Source: Gammaproteobacteria bacterium 50_400_T64 (GTDB taxonomy: Bacteria; Pseudomonadota; Gammaproteobacteria; Pseudomonadales; Porticoccaceae). Taken from it: a stretch of 64,000 nt of DNA. The stretch is from positions 161,033 to 225,032 of the forward strand of contig MAAS01000029.1 of assembly GCA_002162755.1 (NCBI GenBank), read 5' to 3'. Shown in pieces: positions 47,319 to 56,677 of the stretch. Made by a program: the position numbers and the translations under genes. The notes below the pieces were generated by a model that ran no database searches, had not been told where the DNA came from, and saw only the letters and a list, made by a program, of their open reading frames with translations. Within the stretch, counting starts at the first letter, position 1. Every line of letters starts with the position of its first letter.

Positions 47319-47999
47319 GTGCAGGCTCCGTTACTCACTCTTAACAATACTCGCCTAGGCTTATGGCTTTTTTTGCTGCTGCTTTTCTGTGTGGGTACGA
47401 ATGCCTATCACAGTGGTATTAGTGACTATCTGATAAAAAAAATAGCTGAGCAACACGGTAAAGTGACTGCCGCTCGAGTTGAAAAATGGCGGCAGTTGGT
47501 TGATAGCAGCGTTGACATGACAGAGCAGGAAAAGTTGAAAGAGGCTAACGACTTTTTAAATAATGCTCGATTCACCTCTGATATGGAGCAGTGGCAACAG
47601 CGTGATTACTGGGCGACACCCCTCGAGTTTTTAATCGAGGACGCTGGTGATTGTGAGGACTTTTCAATTGCCAAGTACTTTCTATTGAAGGCGATGGGTG
47701 TGGATTTAAGTAAATTGCGTATTTCGTACGTCAAGGCTTTGAGCTTAAATCAGGCTCACATGGTGCTCAGTTTCTACCCCTCTCCCGGCGCGATACCGCT
47801 TATTCTTGATAATCTTAATAAACGTATTCTTCCAGCAGATCAACGGCAGGATCTAAAACCGGTCTACAGTTTTAATGCCGATGATTTGTGGTTGGCCCAT
47901 TCCCGCAATCTGTCGGTGAAAGCGGGAGCGTCTAGCCAGCTAGGCCCTTGGGCTGAACTTAATAAGCGTATGGAATTTGAATTGCCAGCCCGGCACTAG
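47319..47999 (+). CDS. lapG: LapG-type periplasmic cysteine protease
   Basis: LapG is a calcium-dependent transglutaminase-like cysteine protease that clips an adhesin near its N-terminus and releases it when LapD is empty of c-di-GMP. The 226-residue product begins at GTG with a signal or anchor segment (LGLWLFLLLLFCVG). It shows the catalytic triad as Cys112 (AGDCEDFSIAKY), His147 (NQAHMVL) and Asp164 (LILDNL). Spacing is close to that of Pseudomonas fluorescens LapG (135/172/189). It is divergently arranged with lapD across 169 bases that must hold both promoters. The target is not established by the sequence. Confidence 0.92.
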   Translation: MQAPLLTLNNTRLGLWLFLLLLFCVGTNAYHSGISDYLIKKIAEQHGKVTAARVEKWRQLVDSSVDMTEQEKLKEANDFLNNARFTSDMEQWQQRDYWATPLEFLIEDAGDCEDFSIAKYFLLKAMGVDLSKLRISYVKALSLNQAHMVLSFYPSPGAIPLILDNLNKRILPADQRQDLKPVYSFNADDLWLAHSRNLSVKAGASSQLGPWAELNKRMEFELPARH

Positions 48000-48004
48000 T
48001 TGTT

Positions 48005-49060
48005 TTATTTGCAATCAAAAAACTCGGTATACCAGTCGACGAAGCGGTTAATGCCTTCCTGTATAGAGGTTTGTGGCTGGTAGTCGAGATCGCTAATTAG
48101 ATCACTGACATCGGCATAGGTACTGGGTACGTCACCGGGCTGCAGGGGCAGCATATTCTTTTTCGCAGTTTTACCCAGTTTGTTTTCGAGAGCGCCGATA
48201 AAATCCATTAAGCGCACGGGATTGTTATTGCCGATGTTGTAGATTTTGTAGGGCGCGGGTGAACTGGATGGGTCGGGCGTCTTGCCGTCCCAGTTACTAT
48301 TGCCTTGGGGTGGGTTGTCGATAACGCGAGTGATACCTTCGACAATATCATCGATATAGGTAAAGTCCCGCTGCATTTCGCCGTGGTTGAACACGTCGAT
48401 GGGCTTGCCTTCAAGAATGGCTTTAGTGAACAGGTACAGCGCCATATCGGGTCGCCCCCAGGGGCCATACACCGTAAAAAAGCGTAGGCCGGTGGTGGGC
48501 AGCTGATAGAGGTGCGAGTAGGTGTGGGCCATTAGCTCATTGGATTTTTTGCTGGCGGCATAAAGGCTAATGGGGTGGTCGACATTGGCCGATGTGGAAA
48601 ATGGCTGGGCTTCGTTCAAACCGTAAACGGAAGAGCTGCTGGCGTAGCTGAGTTTTTTCACGCCGTTGTGGCGGCAGCATTCGAGAATATTACAAAAGCC
48701 GACAATGTTACTGCTGATATAGGCCTGAGGATTAGTCAGGCTGTAACGCACACCCGCTTGTGCGGCGAGGTTGCAGACGGCGTCGAACTGCTGCTCGGCA
48801 AACAGAGCATTCAGGTTTTCAGTATCTTCAAGGTTGAGCTTTATAAATTGGTAGTTGGGGTGCTTGCTGCTGCCCACGCAGTGGTTATAGGCGATGTCAC
48901 TTTGCGCGATGCCTGCTCGCTCAAGTCGGCCGTATTTTACCCGCTGGTCGTAGTAGTCATTGATATTGTCGAGGCCAACCACTTCATCGCCGCGCGCCAA
49001 TAATTTCAGGGCGAGGTGGGAGCCGATAAAACCTGCGGTGCCAGTAATTAATATTTTCAT
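48005..49060 (-). CDS. UDP-glucuronate 4-epimerase (NAD-dependent epimerase)
   Basis: A short-chain dehydrogenase/epimerase of 351 residues. The N-terminal NAD motif is GTAGFIG (7-13), with catalytic SSSVYG and YAASKKSNE (Tyr-x3-Lys) further in. Overall similarity to the UDP-glucuronate epimerase group (LspL/WbnF/Cap1J) is strong: [19 protein letters not shown] and [20 protein letters not shown]. It would convert UDP-glucuronate to UDP-galacturonate for surface polysaccharides. It lies 38 bases after ugd, whose product is its substrate, so the two form a small operon. Five bases separate it from convergent lapG. Confidence 0.92.
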   Translation of the reverse strand: MKILITGTAGFIGSHLALKLLARGDEVVGLDNINDYYDQRVKYGRLERAGIAQSDIAYNHCVGSSKHPNYQFIKLNLEDTENLNALFAEQQFDAVCNLAAQAGVRYSLTNPQAYISSNIVGFCNILECCRHNGVKKLSYASSSSVYGLNEAQPFSTSANVDHPISLYAASKKSNELMAHTYSHLYQLPTTGLRFFTVYGPWGRPDMALYLFTKAILEGKPIDVFNHGEMQRDFTYIDDIVEGITRVIDNPPQGNSNWDGKTPDPSSSPAPYKIYNIGNNNPVRLMDFIGALENKLGKTAKKNMLPLQPGDVPSTYADVSDLISDLDYQPQTSIQEGINRFVDWYTEFFDCK

Positions 49061-49098
49061 TGTTTGATGGAATCTCTAATGTATTGTTTAACAGTCCG

Positions 49099-50433
49099 TT
49101 AGGATCTGCCGCGGCCAATCGCGTAGTAGGCCCAACCGTCTTTTTCAAGTCGTTCGGGAGAGAAGAGGTTGCGACCGTCGATAATGACTTTGTTGTTTAA
49201 TCGCAGGGCTATTTCGTCAAAGTCCGGGGCGCGAAACTGTTGCCATTCGGTACAAATAACCAGCGCATCGCAGTCATTTAATACGGAATATTTATCGCTA
49301 CAAAGTTGCAGCTTTTCGTCATCGGTATAAATACGTTGGGTTTCTTCCATCGCTACTGGGTCGAAAGCTTTTACCGTTGCGCCAGCTTGCCAAAGGGCTT
49401 CCATTAAAGTGCGACTCGGTGCTTCGCGCATATCGTCGGTATTGGGTTTAAAGGCCAGCCCCCAGAGGGCGATGGTTTTACCGGCGAGGTTTTCGCTGCC
49501 GCCAAAGTAGTGGGCCAGTTTGCTGAACAGGCGGGTTTTCTGCTGTTCATTCACCTGGTCGACAGACTTTAGTAGCTCGGCATCATAGCCCAGCTGTTCC
49601 GCCGTTTTGGCCAGGGCTTTAACATCTTTGGGGAAGCAGGAGCCGCCGTAACCACAACCGGGGTAAATAAAGTGGTAGCCAATGCGGGGGTCTGAGCCCA
49701 TGCCCTTACGCACCGCTTCAATATCGGCACCGAGTAATTCCGCCATGTTTGACAGCTCATTCATAAAGCTGATTTTGGTGGCGAGCATCGCATTGGCCGC
49801 ATATTTGGTCAGCTCGGCAGAGCGAATATCCATAAATACCGTACGCTCGTGCTGGCGATTAAAGGGCTCGTAGAGCTCGCGTAGCAGCTCTTCCGCTTCT
49901 GAGGAGTCGGTGCCGATAATAATGCGATCGGGTTTCATGAAGTCATTAATCGCCGCCCCTTCTTTGAGAAACTCGGGGTTGGAGACAACAGCGAAGGGAA
50001 TGTCTTGCCCGCGTTCCTGCAAGGTCGCCTGTATTTGTGCTTTGACTTTATCGGCAGTGCCGACCGGCACAGTAGATTTATCGATAATGATGCGTTGTTC
50101 AGTCATCCGTTCGGCGATGGTTTTCGCCACGGCCAATACATATTGTAAGTCGGCAGAGCCATCTTCGTCGGGCGGCGTGCCGACAGCGATTAGCTGAATT
50201 AAACCGTGGGCGACAACCAGATCAGCGTCCGTCGTGAAGCGCAGGCGGCCATCGTCGCGGTTGCGCTGCACAATGTCGTCCAGCCCGGCTTCCCAAATAG
50301 GCAGAATGCCATTGTTGAGCTGGTCGATTTTGCCCTGGTCGACATCCATGCAAATCACATCGTGGCCTACTTCAGCCAGGCAGGCCCCAGTGACCAGGCC
50401 GACATAGCCAGTACCAAATATGGATATTTTCAT
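49099..50433 (-). CDS. ugd: UDP-glucose 6-dehydrogenase
   Basis: It oxidises UDP-glucose to UDP-glucuronate with NAD. The 444-residue protein has the Rossmann start [20 protein letters not shown]. The catalytic Cys is in [16 protein letters not shown], and [18 protein letters not shown] marks the C-terminal UDP-binding domain. It precedes the epimerase gene in the same direction, so together they feed galacturonate-containing surface glycans. Confidence 0.96.
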   Translation of the reverse strand: MKISIFGTGYVGLVTGACLAEVGHDVICMDVDQGKIDQLNNGILPIWEAGLDDIVQRNRDDGRLRFTTDADLVVAHGLIQLIAVGTPPDEDGSADLQYVLAVAKTIAERMTEQRIIIDKSTVPVGTADKVKAQIQATLQERGQDIPFAVVSNPEFLKEGAAINDFMKPDRIIIGTDSSEAEELLRELYEPFNRQHERTVFMDIRSAELTKYAANAMLATKISFMNELSNMAELLGADIEAVRKGMGSDPRIGYHFIYPGCGYGGSCFPKDVKALAKTAEQLGYDAELLKSVDQVNEQQKTRLFSKLAHYFGGSENLAGKTIALWGLAFKPNTDDMREAPSRTLMEALWQAGATVKAFDPVAMEETQRIYTDDEKLQLCSDKYSVLNDCDALVICTEWQQFRAPDFDEIALRLNNKVIIDGRNLFSPERLEKDGWAYYAIGRGRS

Positions 50434-50704
50434 CGTGTTGAAACCTGATAAGCGTGTTGAGTGTAGGTAGGTTGGTGCGAGGACATTACGTTACAAATCC
50501 TTGTGTAAGTAACTTACTTCAGTTTTATGAAGGTGGTGTGAAAGTCGAGATTATACCCTTGCTAGTGGGTGTTGTGGGCTATACGGGTAGGGGTTTTGTT
50601 AATGTGTTTGGGTTATTGTTATCGCATGCCTTGTTCGCGTACTTTGTTACCACAGAAAGTGCGCTCACCTTACCATCGAAAACACATGTCATTGGAGTCA
50701 CATT

Positions 50705-51469
50705 ATGAAAGTCAGGTTAGGGATAGCCTTTTACATCGCTCTCGTATTCTCGCTGTCGAGTAGCGCCGCCGAACTCGCCGATGTTGTCGATGGCCTACGC
50801 CCGAGTGTCGTGGGCGTTGGCGTAGCTCGGCCTGCCCGAGGTGGCAAAAAGCCTGCTGCCGATTTTAGAGGTACTGGTTTTGTTGTTGGCAATGGTCGCC
50901 AGGTAATCACCAATTATCACGTACTGCCTGAAAAGTTAGATCGAGGAGCAAAGGAAAGTCTGGCTATCTTTGTGGGTCGGGGGAAAGCGGGCAAAGTAAT
51001 GGCCGTGAAGGTGTTGCGTAAAGACCAGGAGCACGACCTGGCTTTACTTGAAATTATCGGTGGTTCTTTACCGGCTATGCGCCTGGCTGATGCGGCGTTT
51101 ATACGCGAGGGCTCAGATATTGCTTTTACCGGTTTCCCCATTGGCGTGGTGTTGGGCCTCTTCCCCGTTACGCATAGAGGTATTATTTCTGCGATTACCC
51201 CAATTGCGATACCCTCAGTATCGTCACGCAGTATTACCGCTGCCCAAATGAAGCGTTTGCGCAAACCCTTTGAAGTGTACCAACTCGATGCCACGGCTTA
51301 TCCGGGTAACAGCGGTAGCCCTGTTTATAAGAAAGACACCGGCGAGGTGATTGGCGTTATTAATAGTGTTTTTGTCAAAGGATCGAAAGAGACCGTGCTG
51401 GAAAAACCCTCGGGTATTAGTTACGCCATTCCTGTGCGCTACGTACATGACTTGCTTAAGGGAAAATAG
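50705..51469 (+). CDS. Secreted trypsin-like serine protease (DegP/HtrA-like catalytic domain)
   Basis: A 254-residue exported protease with a signal peptide (LGIAFYIALVFSLSSSAA). It has a chymotrypsin-fold triad: His in VITNYHVLPE (about 80), Asp in EHDLALLEI (about 115) and Ser in YPGNSGSPVY (about 204). There is no PDZ domain, so it is shorter than HtrA/DegP. It is divergent from ugd and convergent with the nitronate monooxygenase gene. Target unknown. Confidence 0.88.
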   Translation: MKVRLGIAFYIALVFSLSSSAAELADVVDGLRPSVVGVGVARPARGGKKPAADFRGTGFVVGNGRQVITNYHVLPEKLDRGAKESLAIFVGRGKAGKVMAVKVLRKDQEHDLALLEIIGGSLPAMRLADAAFIREGSDIAFTGFPIGVVLGLFPVTHRGIISAITPIAIPSVSSRSITAAQMKRLRKPFEVYQLDATAYPGNSGSPVYKKDTGEVIGVINSVFVKGSKETVLEKPSGISYAIPVRYVHDLLKGK

Positions 51470-51496
51470 AGACAGGCTTATTACTCCTTTACCTTG

Positions 51497-52540
51497 TTAC
51501 AAGTGCAGGCCTGCTGCGAGAGATAAGGTCAGCTCTGCGGCGGAGACCTCTTTACAGCCACTCGCATTTTGCCCACACCATAGCGGACTAAAACCTCCAT
51601 TGTTTTGTTTTTCTGCGGCCGTTCGCAAAGGGGTGATGGCTGCGCTGGCTAATGGAAACGCGGGGGCTGAATGATTGATCGGGCCGAGCTCGCGTATTGC
51701 TCGATTGACGATGCCTCGAGCCGGCCTTCCTGAAAAAACATTCGTTAATGCCGTGTGGCAGGCCCCATTACTTTTCAGTGCTGCACGATGCAGTGCGCTA
51801 GTAGTGCTTTCTGGGCACAGTAAATAGGCAGTGCCAGCTTGTACCCCGGCAGCGCCAAGTGCCATCGCCGCTGTAACACCGCGAGCATCAACAATGCCGC
51901 CAGCGGCAATCACCGGTAATTTTACGGCCTTAACAATCTGCGGCAGCAGGGCGAATATTCCCATCTGCAGATTAATATCATCACTTAAAAAATGTCCCCG
52001 GTGGCCGCCGGCCTCAAGCCCCTGGGCAATAATGGCATCTATCCCTGCAGCCTCTAGCCAAAGCGCCTCCTCGACAGTGGTGGCAGAGGCAATCATCTTA
52101 CTGCCCCAGCTTTTAACGCGCGCCAACAAAGCCTTATCAGGCAGACCAAAATGAAAGCTCAGTACCGGTGGCTGGAATGCCTCCAATACATCGGCCACTT
52201 CATGGCTAAAAGGCCTGCGCTGTGGCCCGGCCGGAAGAGCTTGTGGATCGATGCCATATTGCTCGTAATAAGGTGCGAGCAACTTGCGCCAGGCCGCTTC
52301 ACGTTCCGGTTGTTGTGGCGGGGGAGTATGGCAAAAGAAATTAAGGTTAATCGATTTGCGGGTGTGTGCTTGCAGTGTTGTTAGTGCTTCGAGCAAGGCA
52401 TCCGTACCCAGCATGGCGCAGGGCAGTGAGCCAAGACCACCGGCCTCAGATACCGCAATGGCTAGCGCGCTACCCTGCACACCGGCCATGGGTGCTTGAA
52501 TAATCGGCAGTTCAATATCGAGAAGTTCTTGTAGTGTCAT
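51497..52540 (-). CDS. Nitronate monooxygenase family flavoprotein
   Basis: An FMN-dependent TIM-barrel oxidoreductase (2-nitropropane dioxygenase family), 347 residues. It starts with LPIIQAPMAGVQGSALAIAVSEAGGLGSLP. It has the FMN-binding and catalytic His stretch AQGLEAGGHRGHF and the phosphate-binding loop LPVIAAGGIVDARG, followed by LGAAGVQAGTAYL. Members oxidise alkyl nitronates; some act on other substrates such as enoyl groups. The neighbourhood does not indicate a substrate. Confidence 0.9.
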   Translation of the reverse strand: MTLQELLDIELPIIQAPMAGVQGSALAIAVSEAGGLGSLPCAMLGTDALLEALTTLQAHTRKSINLNFFCHTPPPQQPEREAAWRKLLAPYYEQYGIDPQALPAGPQRRPFSHEVADVLEAFQPPVLSFHFGLPDKALLARVKSWGSKMIASATTVEEALWLEAAGIDAIIAQGLEAGGHRGHFLSDDINLQMGIFALLPQIVKAVKLPVIAAGGIVDARGVTAAMALGAAGVQAGTAYLLCPESTTSALHRAALKSNGACHTALTNVFSGRPARGIVNRAIRELGPINHSAPAFPLASAAITPLRTAAEKQNNGGFSPLWCGQNASGCKEVSAAELTLSLAAGLHL

Positions 52541-52973
52541 TGCCAGGTCGAATGCTCTATTTTTTGTTGGGTGATCTTACACCTGAGGTGCGTGTTTGGG
52601 GTAAAGGGACTGGAAAATGTTGGGGGCGCTAAGCGCCAGAAGTGGGAGGAGAGGATATACTTGAATTGTTTTTTCAGAACTGCCGCACTATCTACTTGGT
52701 AAAAACTGACGGCCTCTATACTGTAGCTGTGATTCACTATAGCCGGGGTTTAATCAGAGTGGAGCTTAAGGGGTTAGGTAACGACAAAGAAAAATCAACG
52801 GATAGCGTCACCTTTAGCATGTTATGGGTCTGTCAGCGTTTATGGCACCAATAGTAGGCCGCCTTGGGCGGGCGTGCCTCGTAGCTAATGGGTATTCAAG
52901 CAGCCAATATGATAATTGCCCCCTTTTCTTGTAAGCTATTTCTACCGCTATATTTTATCTAAAGGAGTTATTT
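52541..52973. other. Intergenic stretch between nitronate monooxygenase and the HD/GHKL gene
   Basis: 433 bases without a convincing gene. A 70-codon forward frame (52642-52854) and a 66-codon reverse frame (52537-52737) lack ribosome-binding sites and recognisable products. CCGCC at 52859-52863 can pair with GGCGG at 52867-52871, but no T tract follows. Confidence 0.5.
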
Positions 52974-55970
52974 GTGGCTGATTTCTTGATTAAGCACCTT
53001 AAAAAGAAAGCGGAAGAACATTCCTCTTTAGAAATGCTAGTAAACCAATGGGGCTTTGATGAAAAATTAATCCCAAAGGCATTACAAACTATTGGCAACC
53101 TTTTTCCTCATTACAGTAGGCACGACGAATCTCATAGTAGACAAATTTTAGTCAATATCGAACGCTTATTGGGTAAAAAAAACATAGAAAAACTAACTGC
53201 AACTGATACATGGCTTCTTTTAGAGGCAGCTTACTGGCATGATATAGGGATGGTTGTGCCCCAAAAAGATATTGAGGAGGCACTTAATCATCCTGGGTTT
53301 TCTCAGTATATTCAAGAAATTTGCAACAACCCTCTTCATGAATTACACCAATTCTCTGTAAATTTTAGTTTTAGTGATATGTCGCAATGTTTTTCTGGTG
53401 CTGATACGCCTATTGAAGCAATGGATAAGTTTCGTCAACTGATGGCAGAATGGTTTCGGCAACAACATGCGACGAGAGCAAAAGCAATTGTTCAAGACCC
53501 TTGGGAAAATGCAGGGATAAGCTCTCCACGCACAGAATTAATCCCCACTAGGTTGTTTAAGTTATTAGGTCGAGTTTGCCATATGCATGGCCTGCCTTTT
53601 AAGAGTTTACTTTGTTTAAATGGATTACCTTATCGCGAGGCTGGGTTGGCTCAGGAAGACTGCCATCCTCGCTTTGTCGCCTGTCTATTGCGAATGGGGG
53701 ATTTGCTTGATCTCGATGATAATCGTTTTTGTCCTGTTATGCAGTGTATTGCAGGAGAAAACCGTTCTTCTCTTAGTAAGTCTCATGAAGATAAACACGC
53801 GGGTATATATCATCTTCGTATTGACCGTGAAAGGATTGAAATCACGGCTGAATGTAAAACTATTGATGGTTATTTAGAAACATTTAAATGGTTTGATTGG
53901 CTTAAGCAAGAAATGCAAGACCAAATGACACATTGGCGAGATATTGTTCCCAGTCGTGAATTTGGTTTGTTGCCAACACTGGGCGACATTGAGGTTCGTT
54001 TAAGTGGCGAGCTTCAGATATTAAAAGAAGGACGGCGCCCTCAATTTAGTATTGATGGAAAGCAAGCTATTAAACTATTGCAAGGTAACAACCTGTACAG
54101 TTCTCACTTTGCATGTATTCGGGAGTTGCTACAAAATGCAGTTGATGCCACTTTGCTTCATTTATGGCTTGTCAATGAGAAGTCTGAAGCTAAATTGACG
54201 TGGGATAATCCATATTCCGAGCGAGCAAAGAAAGTTCTTCAAAGTAAAAAAATTGAAGTTATACTGGTGGAAAAGCCTAGAGATTCAAGTATTCCTAATG
54301 ATAAAACTCCTTGGGCGTTAAAGGTTGTCGACCAAGGAACTGGTATTAGTCGTGATGATTTGAGTTATATGCTTTGTATTCGCGGGTCACAGAGAAACCT
54401 ATTTCGGAAAGAAAAAATTCTAAGCATGCCAGAATGGATGAAGCCATCTGGAGATTTTGGGATTGGATTCCAAAGCGTTTTTTTGATTTGCGATGTCGTT
54501 AAGCTAACCACTAAATGTATTTTTACCAATGAAATATTCGAAATAACCATGCACAATCCGACTGGCGATAAAGAAGGATTGGTATTATTAAGGTTATTAG
54601 AAAGCGACATTTCTTATCCTTATGGAACAACAATTGAAATCGATCTTCTCTTCGAGAAGATTTCGCGATCGTGGTCAATGTCTTTAGGAGATAGGACGTC
54701 ATTTAAAGCTCAATTTCTTAACTCCTATGATCCTGTTTTAGATGAAAGCCTTCCTCTTGAGGCAATGCAGCTGGGGGATGAAATTCAGAAATTTGTAAAA
54801 AATTCTTGCCTGCCTATTTATGGTGAATTATCAACTGTAGAGAAAACAATTTCTTTTCCTTTAGGGATGAATAATGGTGTCTCTAGTGGTGATATGGAAA
54901 GCTGGAGCTTCATTGAATTAAATGGCTATCAAATTGCATTGCAATATGAGCCGACAGTATTGGTTTTACCGGCACGCATTGATACGTTATATCGAGGCCA
55001 ATCTTTTGAGCAAAAGGTTCTTTATCTTCCAAATGTAAATATTGTAATAGATTTGTTATCTGGCAAGGCAGGACATTGGCTAACGGCAAATCGCGAAAAA
55101 TTAGTAGCTACTGCTGAAGATGAGTTTAAAAGTGCTGTTTTAGCAGTGCTTTTTAAGCAAGTTTCAGAAGATTTAAAAAGCATTAGCTCGGAGAAAAAGC
55201 CTGTTTATTCATTTTTTCTCGAAGCAATGGCATTGCATTATGGTGGGGAATGGTGTGATCTGGCTAGTAGAGTTGAGAAATCTTGGCTTGGGCTATCTTG
55301 TCAAGAAAATGAAACGTATAAAAATCTATTTGAGAATGATGAGTGGGTGTTTGGTATCAAGCCGCATAATAACGAGTTTCAAGTTTCAGGCTGTAACTTA
55401 CTTGTGAGTAGCTCAGGATATACAAGTCATATTATTGTTAAAGAATGGCTGAAAGGCGATCAAAATACAGTTCAAATTATTGGGGCTGAAAATGATATGG
55501 ATGCTAGCAGTACCCTGCGCTATCGGTTAAAAAATAAAGATCAACCTCTATACAGCAAGCCAGCATTGGCAGTAGGTTTAGCAAATGCCACTTCAAGTTT
55601 TCAGGCAAATGAGCGTTTTTTGTTAAATTTTGAAGATGGATGGGGTGATTTGAAATTGAATGATTTATATTTAAAGGGTGACGTTAAAATAAGAGCGTCA
55701 TACTTATTTAATATCCCGCAACGAGTTTCAAAAACTATTTTGTTGCCTTTTTTGTTTTGTGATTCTTTTGGTAGAACAAAGCCGTCAGTACAAGTGACAT
55801 CTGAGCAATTGGGTGCATTATGCAAATGGGTGCAACCAAGGCTAGAAAACGGAGCGACAATTAGTGATATAAGGAGTGCGTATGACAGGCTAATTGAATT
55901 TATTGATAATGATATTATGAGGCCGTCACCATATTGGAAGAGTTGGGGAAAAGCACGCGGGTTGAATTGA
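52974..55970 (+). CDS. HD-domain and GHKL (Hsp90-like) ATPase protein
   Basis: A 998-residue protein starting at GTG with AAAGGAG upstream. The N-terminal third is an HD-type metal-dependent phosphohydrolase-like domain: HYSRHDESHS (His50/Asp51/His54), YWHDIGM (His89/Asp90) and LRMGDLLDLDDNRF. The middle is a GHKL ATPase domain with the N box IRELLQNAVDA (about 382-392), G1 DQGTGIS (about 452) and G2 SGDFGIGFQSVF (about 492), as in Hsp90/MutL/gyrase. The C-terminal 400 residues are unrecognised. Its sequence is visibly more AT-rich than all neighbours, it stands alone, and it lies near tRNA-Leu, so it is probably horizontally acquired. HD plus Hsp90-like architectures occur in conflict or defence contexts; a defence role here is only a guess. 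Confidence 0.85.
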   Translation: MADFLIKHLKKKAEEHSSLEMLVNQWGFDEKLIPKALQTIGNLFPHYSRHDESHSRQILVNIERLLGKKNIEKLTATDTWLLLEAAYWHDIGMVVPQKDIEEALNHPGFSQYIQEICNNPLHELHQFSVNFSFSDMSQCFSGADTPIEAMDKFRQLMAEWFRQQHATRAKAIVQDPWENAGISSPRTELIPTRLFKLLGRVCHMHGLPFKSLLCLNGLPYREAGLAQEDCHPRFVACLLRMGDLLDLDDNRFCPVMQCIAGENRSSLSKSHEDKHAGIYHLRIDRERIEITAECKTIDGYLETFKWFDWLKQEMQDQMTHWRDIVPSREFGLLPTLGDIEVRLSGELQILKEGRRPQFSIDGKQAIKLLQGNNLYSSHFACIRELLQNAVDATLLHLWLVNEKSEAKLTWDNPYSERAKKVLQSKKIEVILVEKPRDSSIPNDKTPWALKVVDQGTGISRDDLSYMLCIRGSQRNLFRKEKILSMPEWMKPSGDFGIGFQSVFLICDVVKLTTKCIFTNEIFEITMHNPTGDKEGLVLLRLLESDISYPYGTTIEIDLLFEKISRSWSMSLGDRTSFKAQFLNSYDPVLDESLPLEAMQLGDEIQKFVKNSCLPIYGELSTVEKTISFPLGMNNGVSSGDMESWSFIELNGYQIALQYEPTVLVLPARIDTLYRGQSFEQKVLYLPNVNIVIDLLSGKAGHWLTANREKLVATAEDEFKSAVLAVLFKQVSEDLKSISSEKKPVYSFFLEAMALHYGGEWCDLASRVEKSWLGLSCQENETYKNLFENDEWVFGIKPHNNEFQVSGCNLLVSSSGYTSHIIVKEWLKGDQNTVQIIGAENDMDASSTLRYRLKNKDQPLYSKPALAVGLANATSSFQANERFLLNFEDGWGDLKLNDLYLKGDVKIRASYLFNIPQRVSKTILLPFLFCDSFGRTKPSVQVTSEQLGALCKWVQPRLENGATISDIRSAYDRLIEFIDNDIMRPSPYWKSWGKARGLN

Positions 55971-56352
55971 TACTGAAATACGGAGAGTAAAAGAATAAAC
56001 ATAGGATGCCCGTTCTTAGCAATAAATAAACTAAGCGTCTGCAGCCTTTCTGTAATTCTGTAATTCTGTAATTCTGTATTTGGAAAAACCTCCGCCTTGT
56101 CCATACTTAAGTCGCAATTGAAATAACGAGCTCGGATCTTGCAGCAAAGCGTTTGCGTTAGTTGTGGCTAGTACAGTCGACTAACTACCGCGGACTTAAT
56201 GCTAAGCCGGTCAGGAATTTATACGGTATAAAGTGCGAGGTGTTGGAAAAAGAGATGTCTGTTTTGCTGCGCAGGAATTTTCTTTCGCAAGTATAGGGTG
56301 CGGCTGAGGCACTCAGAGCTATATAAGGTCGACTAACACTTTGATTTATAAA
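55971..56352. other. Intergenic stretch between the HD/GHKL gene and tRNA-Leu
   Basis: 382 bases, no gene seen. It contains an 8-bp microsatellite (56050-56081) and two exact copies of the 10-mer GTCGACTAAC (56176-56185 and 56328-56337). The second copy is 16 bases from the tRNA-Leu 3' end. Confidence 0.5.
56050..56081. repeat. Tandem 8-bp repeat CTGTAATT
   Basis: Three perfect copies of CTGTAATT (56050-56073) and a fourth reading CTGTATTT (56074-56081), located 80 bases after the HD/GHKL gene. Confidence 0.85.
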
Positions 56353-56439
56353 TGGTACCGGAGGCCGGACTTGAACCGGCACGCTATTGCTAGCAACGGA
56401 TTTTGAATCCGTCGTGTCTACCAATTCCACCACTCCGGC
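56353..56439 (-). tRNA. tRNA-Leu(CAA)
   Basis: An 87-base class II tRNA on the reverse strand with encoded CCA. The acceptor stem GCCGGAG pairs with CTCCGGT (a G-T pair at the end). The anticodon stem-loop GGATTCAAAATCC carries CAA. There is a long variable arm (TTGCTAGCAATAGC), and the T-arm reads GGTTCAAGTCC. A tRNA-Leu next to queA is common in related genomes. Confidence 0.95.
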
Positions 56440-56677
56440 ACAGAGGGATATCTTACCTGGTAGTCTTCCGAGCTATCGAAAGGTCTGCACGCTGTGGCGC
56501 AGGCGGGGGATTATAGCAGCGGCTTGGCCGGGGTCAACCGAAACTCGCTGCTTCGCGATGACTTATTTACTTAAGTAAGGCCAGTGCGTTGGCTCTGTAT
56601 TGTGTTGGCGCAGGGCGGCATTTTCCGTTAGGCTTGCGCGTTTTCTCGCCAGCCTCCGGAACGTCTCTTTAAAGCCT

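Noticed and set aside
52642-52854. 70-codon forward frame before the HD/GHKL gene
   Set aside because: No ribosome-binding site, no recognisable product, and an overlapping reverse frame is just as long.
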